Positions 33,414-46,387 of a stretch of 64,000 bases of DNA are shown here, piece by piece. The DNA is from Daphnia pulex (lineage: Eukaryota > Arthropoda > Branchiopoda > Diplostraca > Daphniidae). The stretch spans positions 7,271,501 to 7,335,500 of the forward strand of contig NC_060018.1 in assembly GCF_021134715.1 (NCBI RefSeq). Reading direction: 5' to 3'. A program made the position numbers and the translations under genes. The notes beneath the pieces are model-generated. The model made no database searches and was not told where the DNA came from. It worked only from the letters and a program-made list of their open reading frames with translations. Position 1 is the first letter of the stretch; every line of letters starts with the position of its first letter.

Positions 33414-33919
33414 TGAGTTATGTTGAATCTCCTATTCGAGGAATGACGTTATATTGCAAAGCTTTTTCCTAGAAGATAGCCAAACGTCCCATGTTATATA
33501 AACATACAGCGATTACCGTCTGTGGACATCGTCTCAATCTTGAAAACCATGTTTTTTGAATAATCTTAACTACAAACTCTATTTACAGCTTTCGAGTTCT
33601 ATAACTGGACATACATTTACTATTGCAATTAGTTGTATCAAATATCAAGGCTTTCTACTCTCACAATGAGGGATACTCTTTCTCACTATCTCATTTCATT
33701 ATTTGTGTATGTTCCACGACCTATATCCGAATGTACTTCCTTTTGGTTCGCACTTTCTCTACATCGTAGGAATTAACGTAAAGAAACACCATGAGAACTC
33801 GTGTTGTCGTCTATGAACATCTATGAATTCTGCCCATAATGGTGAATGATTTCAAACGATATTAACTTGATAATAAATGGTGGAAAACCAACAATACTAA
33901 CTAAAATCAAAAGACTAGC

Positions 33920-33992
33920 CGCCCGATAAGGGACTTGAACCCTTGACCTCAGGATTAAAAGTCCCGCGCTCTACCGTCTGAGCTAACCGGGC
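33920..33992 (-). tRNA. tRNA-Lys(UUU)
   Basis: Unit 15; matches unit 1. Confidence 0.96.
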
Positions 33993-34403
33993 TTAATAAT
34001 TGGTATTGCAATAGTTTTCCGTTCGAGTTCATTTTTAAATTTTACGATTGCTTATAGATCTTTTACGGACGGAAGTACGGACGTTTTTCTATTCTTCGTA
34101 AACAAAATGGGTACACATTCTTTCATCCTATAATTTGTCTCTGACTACATTTTGTGTTTGTAAACTACACTCAAAGACCGCCATAATGCATTTCGGCACT
34201 GGTTCTGAAAAATAGACACGTTTCTGGAAACGCCAAGTAACAGGTCATGGCTCCACGGTTCCGAGATAGATCCCGGGACCTGGGATACCCATGACTGCAC
34301 AGTTAATATTTGTAATCATGCGTAAATTTGAGATACTAGTAAACGATTGAAAATGAGTTGTTCCACTAGAAAATACTAGCATGTGAAACAAATGGCAATT
34401 CAC

Positions 34404-34485
34404 CGCAGTTGGTAGGGTTCGAACCTACGCCCTCAGAGAGGAATAGATTTCAAGTCTATCGCCTTAACCACTCGGCCACAACTGC
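34404..34485 (-). tRNA. tRNA-Ser(UGA)
   Basis: Unit 15; matches unit 1. Confidence 0.96.
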
Positions 34486-34603
34486 CCCGATTTTTCAGAC
34501 AATCTAGTAATAATATTTATTGGTTCACCAATATTTCCGTTTGACCTTACTGAAGAGCAGGTTAAATGAGAGATGCAAAATCCAAGCACTTTCTTTAAGT
34601 GTA

Positions 34604-34687
34604 GGTCGTGTGGCCTAATGGATAAGGCGTCGGACTTCTATGAAAGTAGTTATCCGAAAATTGCGGGTTCGAGTCCCGCCACGATTA
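34604..34687 (+). tRNA. tRNA-Arg(UCU), split
   Basis: Unit 15; matches unit 1. Confidence 0.92.
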
Positions 34688-34951
34688 ATAGCATATGACG
34701 AAACTATTAGTTCATGATGAGTAGTAGTTAACCACAAACCATGGGGAATCATGTCAGATCAATAAAACTACAAATATATCTCGAACACTCAATGAATATC
34801 ACTGGCTTGCATTGCCTTCACAGTGACGATTGAAATTGGCTGCTGATATAGCCTTGCTTGGTAGATACCTTAAATCATTCTCTCTAAAGACACACAGAGT
34901 ATACCTAACTGATGATGAATGAACCTTTTATTAATATATTAAGAATTTATT

Positions 34952-35025
34952 GGCCTGTTAGCTCAGTTGGTTAGAGCGCCGTGCTAATAACGCGGAGGTC
35001 ATGAGTTCGATCCTCTTACGGTCCA
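34952..35025 (+). tRNA. tRNA-Ile(AAU), acceptor mismatch
   Basis: Unit 15; G70 to T gives a C-T mismatch at 3-70. Confidence 0.87.
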
Positions 35026-35102
35026 CTATAATTCTTTCATTAAATATTTTCCACTCTAAAAAGGTACTGATAGATTCGAAATATTTTGCTAAAATAGTGA
35101 AT

Positions 35103-35184
35103 GCAGATATGGCCGAGTGGTTAAGGCGACTGACTCGAAATCAGTTTCCATCTTGGAGCGTAGGTTCGAATCCTACTATCTGCG
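35103..35184 (+). tRNA. tRNA-Ser(CGA)
   Basis: Unit 15; consensus. Confidence 0.96.
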
Positions 35185-35819
35185 TTTTGTGGCATTTTAT
35201 TGGTAAATGTAACTACACAACATTTGATCAAGTGACGCCAGAAGTTATTTCTAGTCATTTTTTGGGAGAACATCCAAGTTTAAAATCAGTAGGGGAGTAC
35301 ACAGTGAGAGAAGAACGAAAGGTCTTTAGGTCTTTAGCATATGTGATGGCCCTGGACAAGACAAGACAAACTAAGCAACGGGGTGACCCTGGATAAGGCA
35401 TGCTCTCAACAATGGTCCGTACGAGTGGTAAGAACAGTCAGGTCCATCGAAGTCGAGGTCTGTGATCGTAGGCCAGGTTTAGATAGTTTCTAAAAGTAGA
35501 TGAGAGACAACAAGTACACGTTGCCGAGAATGCACCTTACCATCATGACCAGCGTCTTGAATTCAGCGCGTTGTTGCTCCAGGAACCAGTGAAGACGGCA
35601 GAGAAGGATGAGAGAGTCAGAGTTCACCTGTAAAACAGCAGAATAAGTTCCGCTGCCAAGTAATTGTCACTGGCAAAGGTTTCCAAGTTTAAGCATGCCA
35701 TTTCAGCGATTTCTCAACACTTGGACCAATGAAAATTTTTGCTTGAAAACAGTAAAACAAAAGACAAGTAATTGCCAATTTAACGACGATTTTCGATAAT
35801 TATAGTTTCGGTTGCTCGC

Positions 35820-35892
35820 TACCTCTGGCGAGACTCGAACTCGCAATCCCCGGCTTAGGAGGCCGGTGCCTTATCCATTAGGCCACAAAGGC
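35820..35892 (-). tRNA. tRNA-Arg(CCU)
   Basis: Unit 15; matches unit 1. Confidence 0.96.
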
Positions 35893-36398
35893 TGAGTTAT
35901 GTTGAATCTCCTATTCGAGGAATGACGTTATATTGCAAAGCTTTTTCCTAGAAGATAGCCAAACGTCCCATGTTGTATAAACATACAGCGATTACCGTCT
36001 GTGGACATCGTCTCAATCTTGAAAACCATGTTTTTTGAATAATCTTAACTACAAACTCTATTTACAGCTTTCGAGTTCTATAACTGGACATACATTTACT
36101 ATTGCAATTAGTTGTATCAAATATCAAGGCTTTCTACTCTCACAATGAGGGATACTCTTTCTCACTATCTCATTTCATTATTTGTGTATGTTCCACGACC
36201 TATATCCGAATGTACTTCCTTTTGGTTCGCACTTTCTCTACATCGTAGGAATTAACGTAAAGAAACACCATGAGAACTCGTGTTGTCGTCTATGAACATC
36301 TATGAATTCTGCCCATAATGGTGAATGATTTCAAACGATATTAACTTGATAATAAATGGTGGAAAACCAACAATACTAACTAAAATCAAAAGATTAGC

Positions 36399-36471
36399 CG
36401 CCCGATAAGGGACTTGAACCCTTGACCTCAGGATTAAAAGTCCCGCGCTCTACCGTCTGAGCTAACCGGGC
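36399..36471 (-). tRNA. tRNA-Lys(UUU)
   Basis: Unit 16; matches unit 1. Confidence 0.96.
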
Positions 36472-36882
36472 TTAATATTTTGTATTGCAATAGTTTTCCG
36501 TTCAAGTTCATTTTTAAATTTTACGATTGCTTATAGATCTTTTACGGACGGAAGTACGGACGTTTTTCTATTCTTCGTAAACAAAATGGGTACACATTCT
36601 TTCATCCTATAATTTGTCTCTGACTACATTTTGTGTTTGTAAACTACACTCAAAGACCGCCATAATGCATTTCGGCACTGGTTCTGAAAAATAGACACGT
36701 TTCTGGAAACACCAAGTAACAGGTCATGGCTCCACGGTTCCGAGATAGATCCCGGGACCTAGGATACCCATGACTGCACAGTTAATATTTGTAATCATGC
36801 GTAAATTTGAGATACTAGTAAACGATTGAAAATGAGTTGTTCCACTAGAAAATACTAGCATGTGAAACAAATGGCAATTCAC

Positions 36883-36964
36883 CGCAGTTGGTAGGGTTCG
36901 AACCTACGCCCTCAGAGATGAACAGATTTCAAGTCTATCGCCTTAACCACTCGGCCACAACTGC
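36883..36964 (-). tRNA. tRNA-Ser(UGA), variant
   Basis: Unit 16; same two changes as unit 14. Confidence 0.92.
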
Positions 36965-37082
36965 CCCGATTTTTCAGACAATCTAGTAATAATATTTATT
37001 GGTTCACCAATATTTCCGTTTGACCTTACTGAAGAGCAGGTTAAATGAGAGATGCAAAATCCTAGCACTTTCTTTAGGTGTA

Positions 37083-37166
37083 GGTCGTGTGGCCTAATGG
37101 ATAAGGCGTCGGACTTCTATGAAAGTAGTTATCCGAAAATTGCGGGTTCGAGTCCTGCCACGATTA
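37083..37166 (+). tRNA. tRNA-Arg(UCU), split
   Basis: Unit 16; C63 to T gives a G-U pair in the T stem. Confidence 0.91.
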
Positions 37167-37430
37167 ATAGCATATGACGAAACTATTAGTTCATGATGAG
37201 TAGTAGTTAACCACAAACCATGGGGAATCATGTCAGATCAATAAAACTACAAATATATCTCGAACACTCAATGAATATCACTGGCTTGCATTGCCTTCAC
37301 AGTGACGATTGAAATTGGCTGCTGATATAGCCTTGCTTGGTAGATACCTTAAATCATTCTCTCTAAAGACACACAGAGTATACCTAACTGATGATGAATG
37401 AACCTTTTATTAATATATTAAGAATTTATT

Positions 37431-37504
37431 GGCCTGTTAGCTCAGTTGGTTAGAGCGCCGTGCTAATAACGCGGAGGTCATGAGTTCGATCCTCTTATGG
37501 GCCA
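37431..37504 (+). tRNA. tRNA-Ile(AAU)
   Basis: Unit 16; C67 to T gives G-U at 6-67. Confidence 0.93.
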
Positions 37505-37581
37505 CTATAATTCTTTCATTAAATATTTTCCACTCTAAAAAGGTACTGATAGATCCGAAATATATTGCTTAAATAGTGAAT

Positions 37582-37663
37582 GCAGATATGGCCGAGTGGT
37601 TAAGGCGACTGACTCGAAATCAGTTTTCATCTTGGAGCGTAGGTTCGAATCCTACTATCTGCG
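37582..37663 (+). tRNA. tRNA-Ser(CGA)
   Basis: Unit 16; one C to T in the variable arm, still pairing as U-G. Confidence 0.95.
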
Positions 37664-38298
37664 TTTTGTGGCATTTTATTGGTAAATGTAACTACACAAC
37701 ATTTGATCAAGTGACGCCAGAAGTTATTTCTAGTCATTTTTTGGGAGAACATTCAAGTTTAAAATCAGTAGGGGAGTACACAGTGAGAGAAGAACGAAAG
37801 GTCTTTAGGTCTTTAGCATATGTGATGGCCCTGGACAAGACAAGACAAACTAAGCAACGGGGTGACCCTGGATAAGGCATGCTCTCAACAATGGTCCGTA
37901 CGAGTGGTAAGAACAGTCAGGTCCATCGAAGTCGAGGTCTGTGATCGTAGGCCAGGTTTAGATAGTTTCTAAAAGTAGATGAGAGACAACAAGTACACGT
38001 TGCCGAGAATGCACCTTACCATCATGACCAGCGTCTTGAATTCAGCGCGTTGTTGCTCCAGGAACCAGTGAAGACGGCAGAGAAGGATGAGAGAGTCAGA
38101 GTTCACCTGTAAAACAGCAGAATAAGTTCCGCTGCCAAGTAATTGTCACTGGCAAAGGTTTCCAAGTTTAAGCATGCCATTTCAGCGATTTCCCAACACT
38201 TGGACCAATGAAAATTTTTGCTTGAAAACAGTAAAACAAAAGACAAGTAATTGCCAATTTAACGACGATTTTCGATAATTATAGTTTCGGTTGCTCGC

Positions 38299-38371
38299 TA
38301 CCTCTGGCGAGACTCGAACTCGCAATCCCCGGCTTAGGAGGCCGGTGCCTTATCCATTAGGCCACAAAGGC
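38299..38371 (-). tRNA. tRNA-Arg(CCU)
   Basis: Unit 16; matches unit 1. Confidence 0.96.
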
Positions 38372-38877
38372 TGAGTTATGTTGAATCTCCTATTCGAGGA
38401 ATGACGTTATATTGCAAAGCTTTTTCCTAGAAGATAGCCAAACGTCCCATGTTATATAAACATACAGCGATTACCGTCTGTGGACATCGTCTCAATCTTG
38501 AAAACCATGTTTTTTGAATAATCTTAACTACAAACTCTATTTACAGCTTTCGAGTTCTATAACTGGACATACATTTACTATTGCAATTAGTTGTATCAAA
38601 TATCAAGGCTTTCTACTCTCACAATGAGGGATACTCTTTCTCACTATCTCATTTCATTATTTGTGTATGTTCCACGACCTATATCCGAATGTACTTCCTT
38701 TTGGTTCGCACTTTCTCTACATCGTAGGAATTAACGTAAAGAAACACCATGAGAACTCGTGTTGTCGTCTATGAACATCTATGAATTCTGCCCATAATGG
38801 TGAATGATTTCAAACGATATTAACTTGATAATAAATGGTGGAAAACCAACAATACTAACTAAAATCAAAAGACTAGC

Positions 38878-38950
38878 CGCCCGATAAGGGACTTGAACCC
38901 TTGACCTCAGGATTAAAAGTCCCACGCTCTACCGTCTGAGCTAACCGGGC
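38878..38950 (-). tRNA. tRNA-Lys(UUU)
   Basis: Unit 17; C27 to T gives U-G at 27-43; shared with unit 19. Confidence 0.94.
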
Positions 38951-39361
38951 TTAATAATTGGTATTGCAATAGTTTTCCGTTCGAGTTCATTTTTAAATTT
39001 TACGATTGCTTATAGATCTTTTACGGACGGAAGTACGGACGTTTTTCTATTCTTCGTAAACAAAATGGGTACACATTCTTTCATCCTATAATTTGTCTCT
39101 GACTACATTTTGTGTTTGTAAACTACACTCAAAGACCGCCATAATGCATTTCGGCACTGGTTCTGAAAAATAGACACGTTTCTGGAAACGCCAAGTAACA
39201 GGTCATGGCTCCACGGTTCCGAGATAGATCCCGGGACCTGGGATACCCATGACTGCACAGTTAATATTTGTAATCATGCGTAAATTTGAGATACTAGTAA
39301 ACGATTGAAAATGAGTTGTTCCACTAGAAAATACTAGCATGTGAAACAAATGGCAATTCAC

Positions 39362-39443
39362 CGCAGTTGGTAGGGTTCGAACCTACGCCCTCAGAGATGA
39401 ATAGATTTCAAGTCTATCGCCTTAACCACTCGGCCACAACTGC
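39362..39443 (-). tRNA. tRNA-Ser(UGA), variant
   Basis: Unit 17; variable-arm CATC change only. Confidence 0.93.
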
Positions 39444-39561
39444 CCCGATTTTTCAGACAATCTAGTAATAATATTTATTGGTTCACCAATATTTCCGTTT
39501 GACCTTACTGAAGAGCAGGTTAAATGAGAGATGCAAAATCCAAGCACTTTCTTTAGGTGTA

Positions 39562-39645
39562 GGTCGTGTGGCCTAATGGATAAGGCGTCGGACTTCTATG
39601 AAAGTAGTTATCCGAAAATTGCGGGTTCGAGTCCCGCCACGATTA
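39562..39645 (+). tRNA. tRNA-Arg(UCU), split
   Basis: Unit 17; matches unit 1. Confidence 0.92.
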
Positions 39646-39909
39646 ATAGCATATGACGAAACTATTAGTTCATGATGAGTAGTAGTTAACCACAAACCAT
39701 GGGGAATCATGTCAGATCAATAAAACTACAAATATATCTCGAACACTCAATGAATATCACTGGCTTGCATTGCCTTCACAGTGACGATTGAAATTGGCTG
39801 CTGATATAGCCTTGCTTGGTAGATACCTTAAATCATTCTCTCTAAAGACACACAGAGTATACCTAACTGATGATGAATGAACCTTTTATTAATATATTAA
39901 GAATTTATT

Positions 39910-39983
39910 GGCCTGTTAGCTCAGTTGGTTAGAGCGCCGTGCTAATAACGCGGAGGTCATGAGTTCGATCCTCTTACGGGCCA
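39910..39983 (+). tRNA. tRNA-Ile(AAU)
   Basis: Unit 17; consensus. Confidence 0.95.
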
Positions 39984-40060
39984 CTATAATTCTTTCATTA
40001 AATATTTTCCACTCTAAAAAGGTACTGATAGATTCGAAATATTTTGCTAAAATAGTGAAT

Positions 40061-40142
40061 GCAGATATGGCCGAGTGGTTAAGGCGACTGACTCGAAATC
40101 AGTTTCCATCTTGGAGCGTAGGTTCGAATCCTACTATCTGCG
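40061..40142 (+). tRNA. tRNA-Ser(CGA)
   Basis: Unit 17; consensus. Confidence 0.96.
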
Positions 40143-40777
40143 TTTTGTGGCATTTTATTGGTAAATGTAACTACACAACATTTGATCAAGTGACGCCAGA
40201 AGTTATTTCTAGTCATTTTTTGGGAGAACATCCAAGTTTAAAATCAGTAGGGGAGTACACAGTGAGAGAAGAACGAAAGGTCTTTAGGTCTTTAGCATAT
40301 GTGATGGCCCTGGACAAGACAAGACAAACTAAGCAACGGGGTGACCCTGGATAAGGCATGCTCTCAACAATGGTCCGTACGAGTGGTAAGAACAGTCAGG
40401 TCCATCGAAGTCGAGGTCTGTGATCGTAGGCCAGGTTTAGATAGTTTCTAAAAGTAGATGAGAGACAACAAGTACACGTTGCCGAGAATGCACCTTACCA
40501 TCATGACCAGCGTCTTGAATTCAGCGCGTTGTTGCTCCAGGAACCAGTGAAGACGGCAGAGAAGGATGAGAGAGTCAGAGTTCACCTGTAAAACAGCAGA
40601 ATAAGTTCCGCTGCCAAGTAATTGTCACTGGCAAAGGTTTCCAAGTTTAAGCATGCCATTTCATCGATTTCTCAACACTTGGACCAATGAAAATTTTTGC
40701 TTGAAAACAGTAAAACAAAAGACAAGTAATTGCCAATTTAACGACGATTTTCGATAATTATAGTTTCGGTTGCTCGC

Positions 40778-40850
40778 TACCTCTGGCGAGACTCGAACTC
40801 GCAATCCCCGGCTTAGGAGGCCGGTGCCTTATCCATTAGGCCACAAAGGC
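40778..40850 (-). tRNA. tRNA-Arg(CCU)
   Basis: Unit 17; matches unit 1. Confidence 0.96.
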
Positions 40851-41356
40851 TGAGTTATGTTGAATCTCCTATTCGAGGAATGACGTTATATTGCAAAGCT
40901 TTTTCCTAGAAGATAGCCAAACGTCCCATGTTATATAAACATACAGCGATTACCGTCTGTGGACATCGTCTCAATCTTGAAAACCATGTTTTTTGAATAA
41001 TCTTAACTACAAACTCTATTTACAGCTTTCGAGTTCTATAACTGGACATACATTTACTATTGCAATTAGTTGTATCAAATATCAAGGCTTTCTACTCTCA
41101 CAATGAGGGATACTCTTTCTCACTATCTCATTTCATTATTTGTGTATGTTCCACGACCTATATCCGAATGTACTTCCTTTTGGTTCGCACTTTCTCTACA
41201 TCGTAGGAATTAACGTAAAGAAACACCATGAGAACTCGTGTTGTCGTCTATGAACATCTATGAATTCTGCCCATAATGGTGAATGATTTCAAACGATATT
41301 AACTTGATAATAAATGGTGGAAAACCAACAATACTAACTAAAATCAAAAGACTAGC

Positions 41357-41429
41357 CGCCCGATAAGGGACTTGAACCCTTGACCTCAGGATTAAAAGTC
41401 CCGCGCTCTACCGTCTGAGCTAACCGGGC
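41357..41429 (-). tRNA. tRNA-Lys(UUU)
   Basis: Unit 18; matches unit 1. Confidence 0.96.
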
Positions 41430-41840
41430 TTAATAATTGGTATGGCAATAGTTTTCCGTTCGAGTTCATTTTTAAATTTTACGATTGCTTATAGATCTTT
41501 TACGGACGGAAGTACGGACGTTTTTCTATTCTTCGTAAACAAAATGGGTACACATTCTTTCATCCTATAATTTGTCTCTGACTACATTTTGTGTTTGTAA
41601 ACTACACTCAAAGACCGCCATAATGCATTTCGGCACTGGTTCTGAAAAATAGACACGTTTCTGGAAACGCCAAGTAACAGGTCATGGCTCCACGGTTCCG
41701 AGATAGATCCCGGGACCTGGGATACCCATGACTGCACAGTTAATATTTGTAATCATGCGTAAATTTGAGATACTAGTAAACGATTGAAAATGAGTTGTTC
41801 CACTAGAAAATACTAGCATGTGAAACAAATGGCAATTCAC

Positions 41841-41922
41841 CGCAGTTGGTAGGGTTCGAACCTACGCCCTCAGAGATGAATAGATTTCAAGTCTATCGCC
41901 TTAACCACTCGGCCACAACTGC
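41841..41922 (-). tRNA. tRNA-Ser(UGA), variant
   Basis: Unit 18; variable-arm CATC change only. Confidence 0.93.
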
Positions 41923-42040
41923 CCCGATTTTTCAGACAATCTAGTAATAATATTTATTGGTTCACCAATATTTCCGTTTGACCTTACTGAAGAGCAGGTT
42001 AAATGAGAGATGCAAAATCCAAGCACTTTCTTTAGGTGTA

Positions 42041-42124
42041 GGTCGTGTGGCCTAATGGATAAGGCGTCGGACTTCTATGAAAGTAGTTATCCGAAAATTG
42101 CGGGTTCGAGTCCCGCCACGATTA
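42041..42124 (+). tRNA. tRNA-Arg(UCU), split
   Basis: Unit 18; matches unit 1. Confidence 0.92.
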
Positions 42125-42388
42125 ATAGCATATGACGAAACTATTAGTTCATGATGAGTAGTAGTTAACCACAAACCATGGGGAATCATGTCAGATCAAT
42201 AAAACTACAAATATATCTCGAACACTCAATGAATATCACTGGCTTGCATTGCCTTCACAGTGACGATTGAAATTGGCTGCTGATATAGCCTTGCTTGGTA
42301 GATACCTTAAATCATTCTCTCTAAAGACACACAGAGTATACCTAACTGATGATGAATGAACCTTTTATTAATATATTAAGAATTTATT

Positions 42389-42462
42389 GGCCTGTTAGCT
42401 CAGTTGGTTAGAGCGCCGTGCTAATAACGCGGAGGTCATGAGTTCGATCCTCTTACGGGCCA
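42389..42462 (+). tRNA. tRNA-Ile(AAU)
   Basis: Unit 18; consensus. Confidence 0.95.
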
Positions 42463-42539
42463 CTATAATTCTTTCATTAAATATTTTCCACTCTAAAAAG
42501 GTACTGATAGATTCGAAATATTTTGCTAAAATAGTGAAT

Positions 42540-42621
42540 GCAGATATGGCCAAGTGGTTAAGGCGACTGACTCGAAATCAGTTTCCATCTTGGAGCGTAG
42601 GTTCGAATCCTACTATCTGCG
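42540..42621 (+). tRNA. tRNA-Ser(CGA)
   Basis: Unit 18; G13 to A beside the D stem, within box A. Confidence 0.92.
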
Positions 42622-43256
42622 TTTTGTGGCATTTTATTGGTAAATGTAACTACACAACATTTGATCAAGTGACGCCAGAAGTTATTTCTAGTCATTTTTT
42701 GGGAGAACATCCAAGTTTAAAATCAGTAGGGGAGTACACAGTGAGAGAAGAACGAAAGGTCTTTAGGTCTTTAGCATATGTGATGGCCCTGGACAAGACA
42801 AGACAAACTAAGCAACGGGGTGACCCTGGATAAGGCATGCTCTCAACAATGGTCCGTACGAGTGGTAAGAACAGTCAGGTCCATCGAAGTCGAGGTCTGT
42901 GATCGTAGGCCAGGTTTAGATAGTTTCTAAAAGTAGATGAGAGACAACAAGTACACGTTGCCGAGAATGCACCTTACCATCATGACCAGCGTCTTGAATT
43001 CAGCGCGTTGTTGCTCCAGGAACCAGTGAAGACGGCAGAGAAGGATGAGAGAGTCAGAGTTCACCTGTAAAACAGCAGAATAAGTTCCGCTGCCAAGTAA
43101 TTGTCACTGGCAAAGGTTTCCAAGTTTAAGCATGCCATTTCATCGATTTCTCAACACTTGGACCAATGAAAATTTTTGCTTGAAAACAGTAAAACAAAAG
43201 ACAAGTAATTGCCAATTTAACGACGATTTTCGATAATTATAGTTTCGGTTGCTCGC

Positions 43257-43329
43257 TACCTCTGGCGAGACTCGAACTCGCAATCCCCGGCTTAGGAGGC
43301 CGGTGCCTTATCCATTAGGCCACAAAGGC
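43257..43329 (-). tRNA. tRNA-Arg(CCU)
   Basis: Unit 18; matches unit 1. Confidence 0.96.
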
Positions 43330-43835
43330 TGAGTTATGTTGAATCTCCTATTCGAGGAATGACGTTATATTGCAAAGCTTTTTCCTAGAAGATAGCCAAA
43401 CGTCCCATGTTATATAAACATACAGCGATTACCGTCTGTGGACATCGTCTCAATCTTGAAAACCATGTTTTTTGAATAATCTTAACTACAAACTCTATTT
43501 ACAGCTTTCGAGTTCTATAACTGGACATACATTTACTATTGCAATTAGTTGTATCAAATATCAAGGCTTTCTACTCTCACAATGAGGGATACTCTTTCTC
43601 ACTATCTCATTTCATTATTTGTGTATGTTCCACGACCTATATCCGAATGTACTTCCTTTTGGTTCGCACTTTCTCTACATCGTAGGAATTAACGTAAAGA
43701 AACACCATGAGAACTCGTGTTGTCGTCTATGAACATCTATGAATTCTGCCCATAATGGTGAATGATTTCAAACGATATTAACTTGATAATAAATGGTGGA
43801 AAACCAACAATACTAACTAAAATCAAAAGATTAGC

Positions 43836-43908
43836 CGCCCGATAAGGGACTTGAACCCTTGACCTCAGGATTAAAAGTCCCACGCTCTACCGTCTGAGCT
43901 AACCGGGC
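43836..43908 (-). tRNA. tRNA-Lys(UUU)
   Basis: Unit 19; C27 to T as in unit 17. Confidence 0.94.
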
Positions 43909-44319
43909 TTGATATTTTGTATTGCAATAGTTTTCCGTTCAAGTTCATTTTTAAATTTTACGATTGCTTATAGATCTTTTACGGACGGAAATACGGACGT
44001 TTTTCTATTCTTCGTAAACAAAATGGGTACACATTCTTTCATCCTATAATTTGTCTCTGACTACATTTTGTGTTTGTAAACTACACTCAAAGACCGCCAT
44101 AATGCATTTCGGCACTGGTTCTGAAAAATAGACACGTTTCTGGAAACGCCAAGTAACAGGTCATGGCTCCACGGTTCCGAGATAGATCCCGGGACCTAGG
44201 ATACCCATGACTGCACAGTTAATATTTGTAATCATGCGTAAATTTGAGATACTAGTAAACGATTGAAAATGAGTTGTTCCACTAGAAAATACTAGCATGT
44301 GAAACAAATGGCAATTCAC

Positions 44320-44401
44320 CGCAGTTGGTAGGGTTCGAACCTACGCCCTCAGAGATGAACAGATTTCAAGTCTATCGCCTTAACCACTCGGCCACAACTG
44401 C
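44320..44401 (-). tRNA. tRNA-Ser(UGA), variant
   Basis: Unit 19; same two changes as unit 14. Confidence 0.92.
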
Positions 44402-44519
44402 CCCGATTTTTCAGACAATCTAGTAATAATATTTATTGGTTCACCAATATTTCCGTTTGACCTTACTGAAGAGCAGGTTAAATGAGAGATGCAAAATCCT
44501 AGCACTTTCTTTAAGTGTA

Positions 44520-44603
44520 GGTCGTGTGGCCTAATGGATAAGGCGTCGGACTTCTATGAAAGTAGTTATCCGAAAATTGCGGGTTCGAGTCCCGCCACGA
44601 TTA
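44520..44603 (+). tRNA. tRNA-Arg(UCU), split
   Basis: Unit 19; matches unit 1. Confidence 0.92.
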
Positions 44604-44867
44604 ATAGCATATGACGAAACTATTAGTTCATGATGAGTAGTAGTTAACCACAAACCATGGGGAATCATGTCAGATCAATAAAACTACAAATATATCTCGA
44701 ACACTCAATGAATATCACTGGCTTGCATTGCCTTCACAGTGACGATTGAAATTGGCTGCTGATATAGCCTTGCTTGGTAGATACCTTAAATCATTCTCTC
44801 TAAAGACACACAGAGTATACCTAACTGATGATGAATGAACCTTTTATTAATATATTAAGAATTTATT

Positions 44868-44941
44868 GGCCTGTTAGCTCAGTTGGTTAGAGCGCCGTGC
44901 TAATAACGCGGAGGTCATGAGTTCGATCCTCTTACGGGCCA
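44868..44941 (+). tRNA. tRNA-Ile(AAU)
   Basis: Unit 19; consensus. Confidence 0.95.
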
Positions 44942-45018
44942 CTATAATTCTTTCATTAAATATTTTCCACTCTAAAAAGGTACTGATAGATTCGAAATAT
45001 TTTGCTAAAATAGTGAAT

Positions 45019-45100
45019 GCAGATATGGCCGAGTGGTTAAGGCGACTGACTCGAAATCAGTTTCCATCTTGGAGCGTAGGTTCGAATCCTACTATCTGCG
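45019..45100 (+). tRNA. tRNA-Ser(CGA)
   Basis: Unit 19; consensus. Confidence 0.96.
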
Positions 45101-45735
45101 TTTTGTGGCATTTTATTGGTAAATGTAACTACACAACATTTGATCAAGTGACGCCAGAAGTTATTTCCAGTCATTTTTTGGGAGAACATTCAAGTTTAAA
45201 ATCAGTAGGGGAGTACACAGTGAGAGAAGAACGAAAGGTCTTTAGGTCTTTAGCATATGTGATGGCCCTGGACAAGACAAGACAAACTAAGCAACGGGGT
45301 GACCCTGGATAAGGCATGCTCTCAACAATGGTCCGTACGAGTGGTAAGAACAGTCAGGTCCATCGAAGTCGAGGTCTGTGATCGTAGGCCAGGTTTAGAT
45401 AGTTTCTAAAAGTAGATGAGAGACAACAAGTACACGTTGCCGAGAATGCACCTTACCATCATGACCAGCGTCTTGAATTCAGCGCGTTGTTGCTCCAGGA
45501 ACCAGTGAAGACGGCAGAGAAGGATGAGAGAGTCAGAGTTCACCTGTAAAACAGCAGAATAAGTTCCGCTGCCAAGTAATTGTCACTGGCAAAGGTTTCC
45601 AAGTTTAAGCATGCCATTTCAGCGATTTCCCAACACTTGGACCAATGAAAATTTTTGCTTGAAAACAGTAAAACAAAAGACAAGTAATTGCCAATTTAAC
45701 GACGATTTTCGATAATTATAGTTTCGGTTGCTCGC

Positions 45736-45808
45736 TACCTCTGGCGAGACTCGAACTCGCAATCCCCGGCTTAGGAGGCCGGTGCCTTATCCATTAGGCC
45801 ACAAAGGC
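45736..45808 (-). tRNA. tRNA-Arg(CCU)
   Basis: Unit 19; matches unit 1. Confidence 0.96.
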
Positions 45809-46314
45809 TGAGTTATGGTGAATCTCCTATTCGAGGAATGACGTTATATTGCAAAGCTTTTTCCTAGAAGATAGCCAAACGTCCCATGTTATATAAACAT
45901 ACAGCGATTACCGTCTGTGGACATCGTCTCAATCTTGAAAACCATGTTTTTTGAATAATCTTAACTACAAACTCTATTTACAGCTTTCGAGTTCTATAAC
46001 TGGACATACATTTACTATTGCAATTAGTTGTATCAAATATCAAGGCTTTCTACTCTCACAATGAGGGATACTCTTTCTCACTATCTCATTTCATTATTTG
46101 TGTATGTTCCACGACCTATATCCGAATGTACTTCCTTTTGGTTCGCACTTTCTCTACATCGTAGGAATTAACGTAAAGAAACACCATGAGAACTCGTGTT
46201 GTCGTCTATGAACATCTATGAATTCTGCCCATAATGGTGAATGATTTCAAACGATATTAACTTGATAATAAATGGTGGAAAACCAACAATACTAACTAAA
46301 ATCAAAAGACTAGC

Positions 46315-46387
46315 CGCCCGATAAGGGACTTGAACCCTTGACCTCAGGATTAAAAGTCCCGCGCTCTACCGTCTGAGCTAACCGGGC
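46315..46387 (-). tRNA. tRNA-Lys(UUU)
   Basis: Unit 20; matches unit 1. Confidence 0.96.

Larger units (their letters stand above)
31299..33777. repeat. tDNA unit 14 (2,479 bp)
   Basis: Six tRNAs. Spacer variants after Lys (TATTTTGTATTG, GTTCAAG) shared with units 13, 16 and 19. Confidence 0.97.
33778..36256. repeat. tDNA unit 15 (2,479 bp)
   Basis: Six tRNAs. Carries the GACCTGGG spacer variant shared with units 17, 18, 20 and 23. Confidence 0.97.
36257..38735. repeat. tDNA unit 16 (2,479 bp)
   Basis: Six tRNAs; four of them carry a change. Confidence 0.97.
38736..41214. repeat. tDNA unit 17 (2,479 bp)
   Basis: Six tRNAs; near-twin of unit 18 (shared TCATCGATTTCTC spacer variant). Confidence 0.97.
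41215..43693. repeat. tDNA unit 18 (2,479 bp)
   Basis: Six tRNAs. Confidence 0.97.
43694..46172. repeat. tDNA unit 19 (2,479 bp)
   Basis: Six tRNAs. The GGTGAATC variant next to Arg(CCU) is shared only with unit 23. Confidence 0.97.
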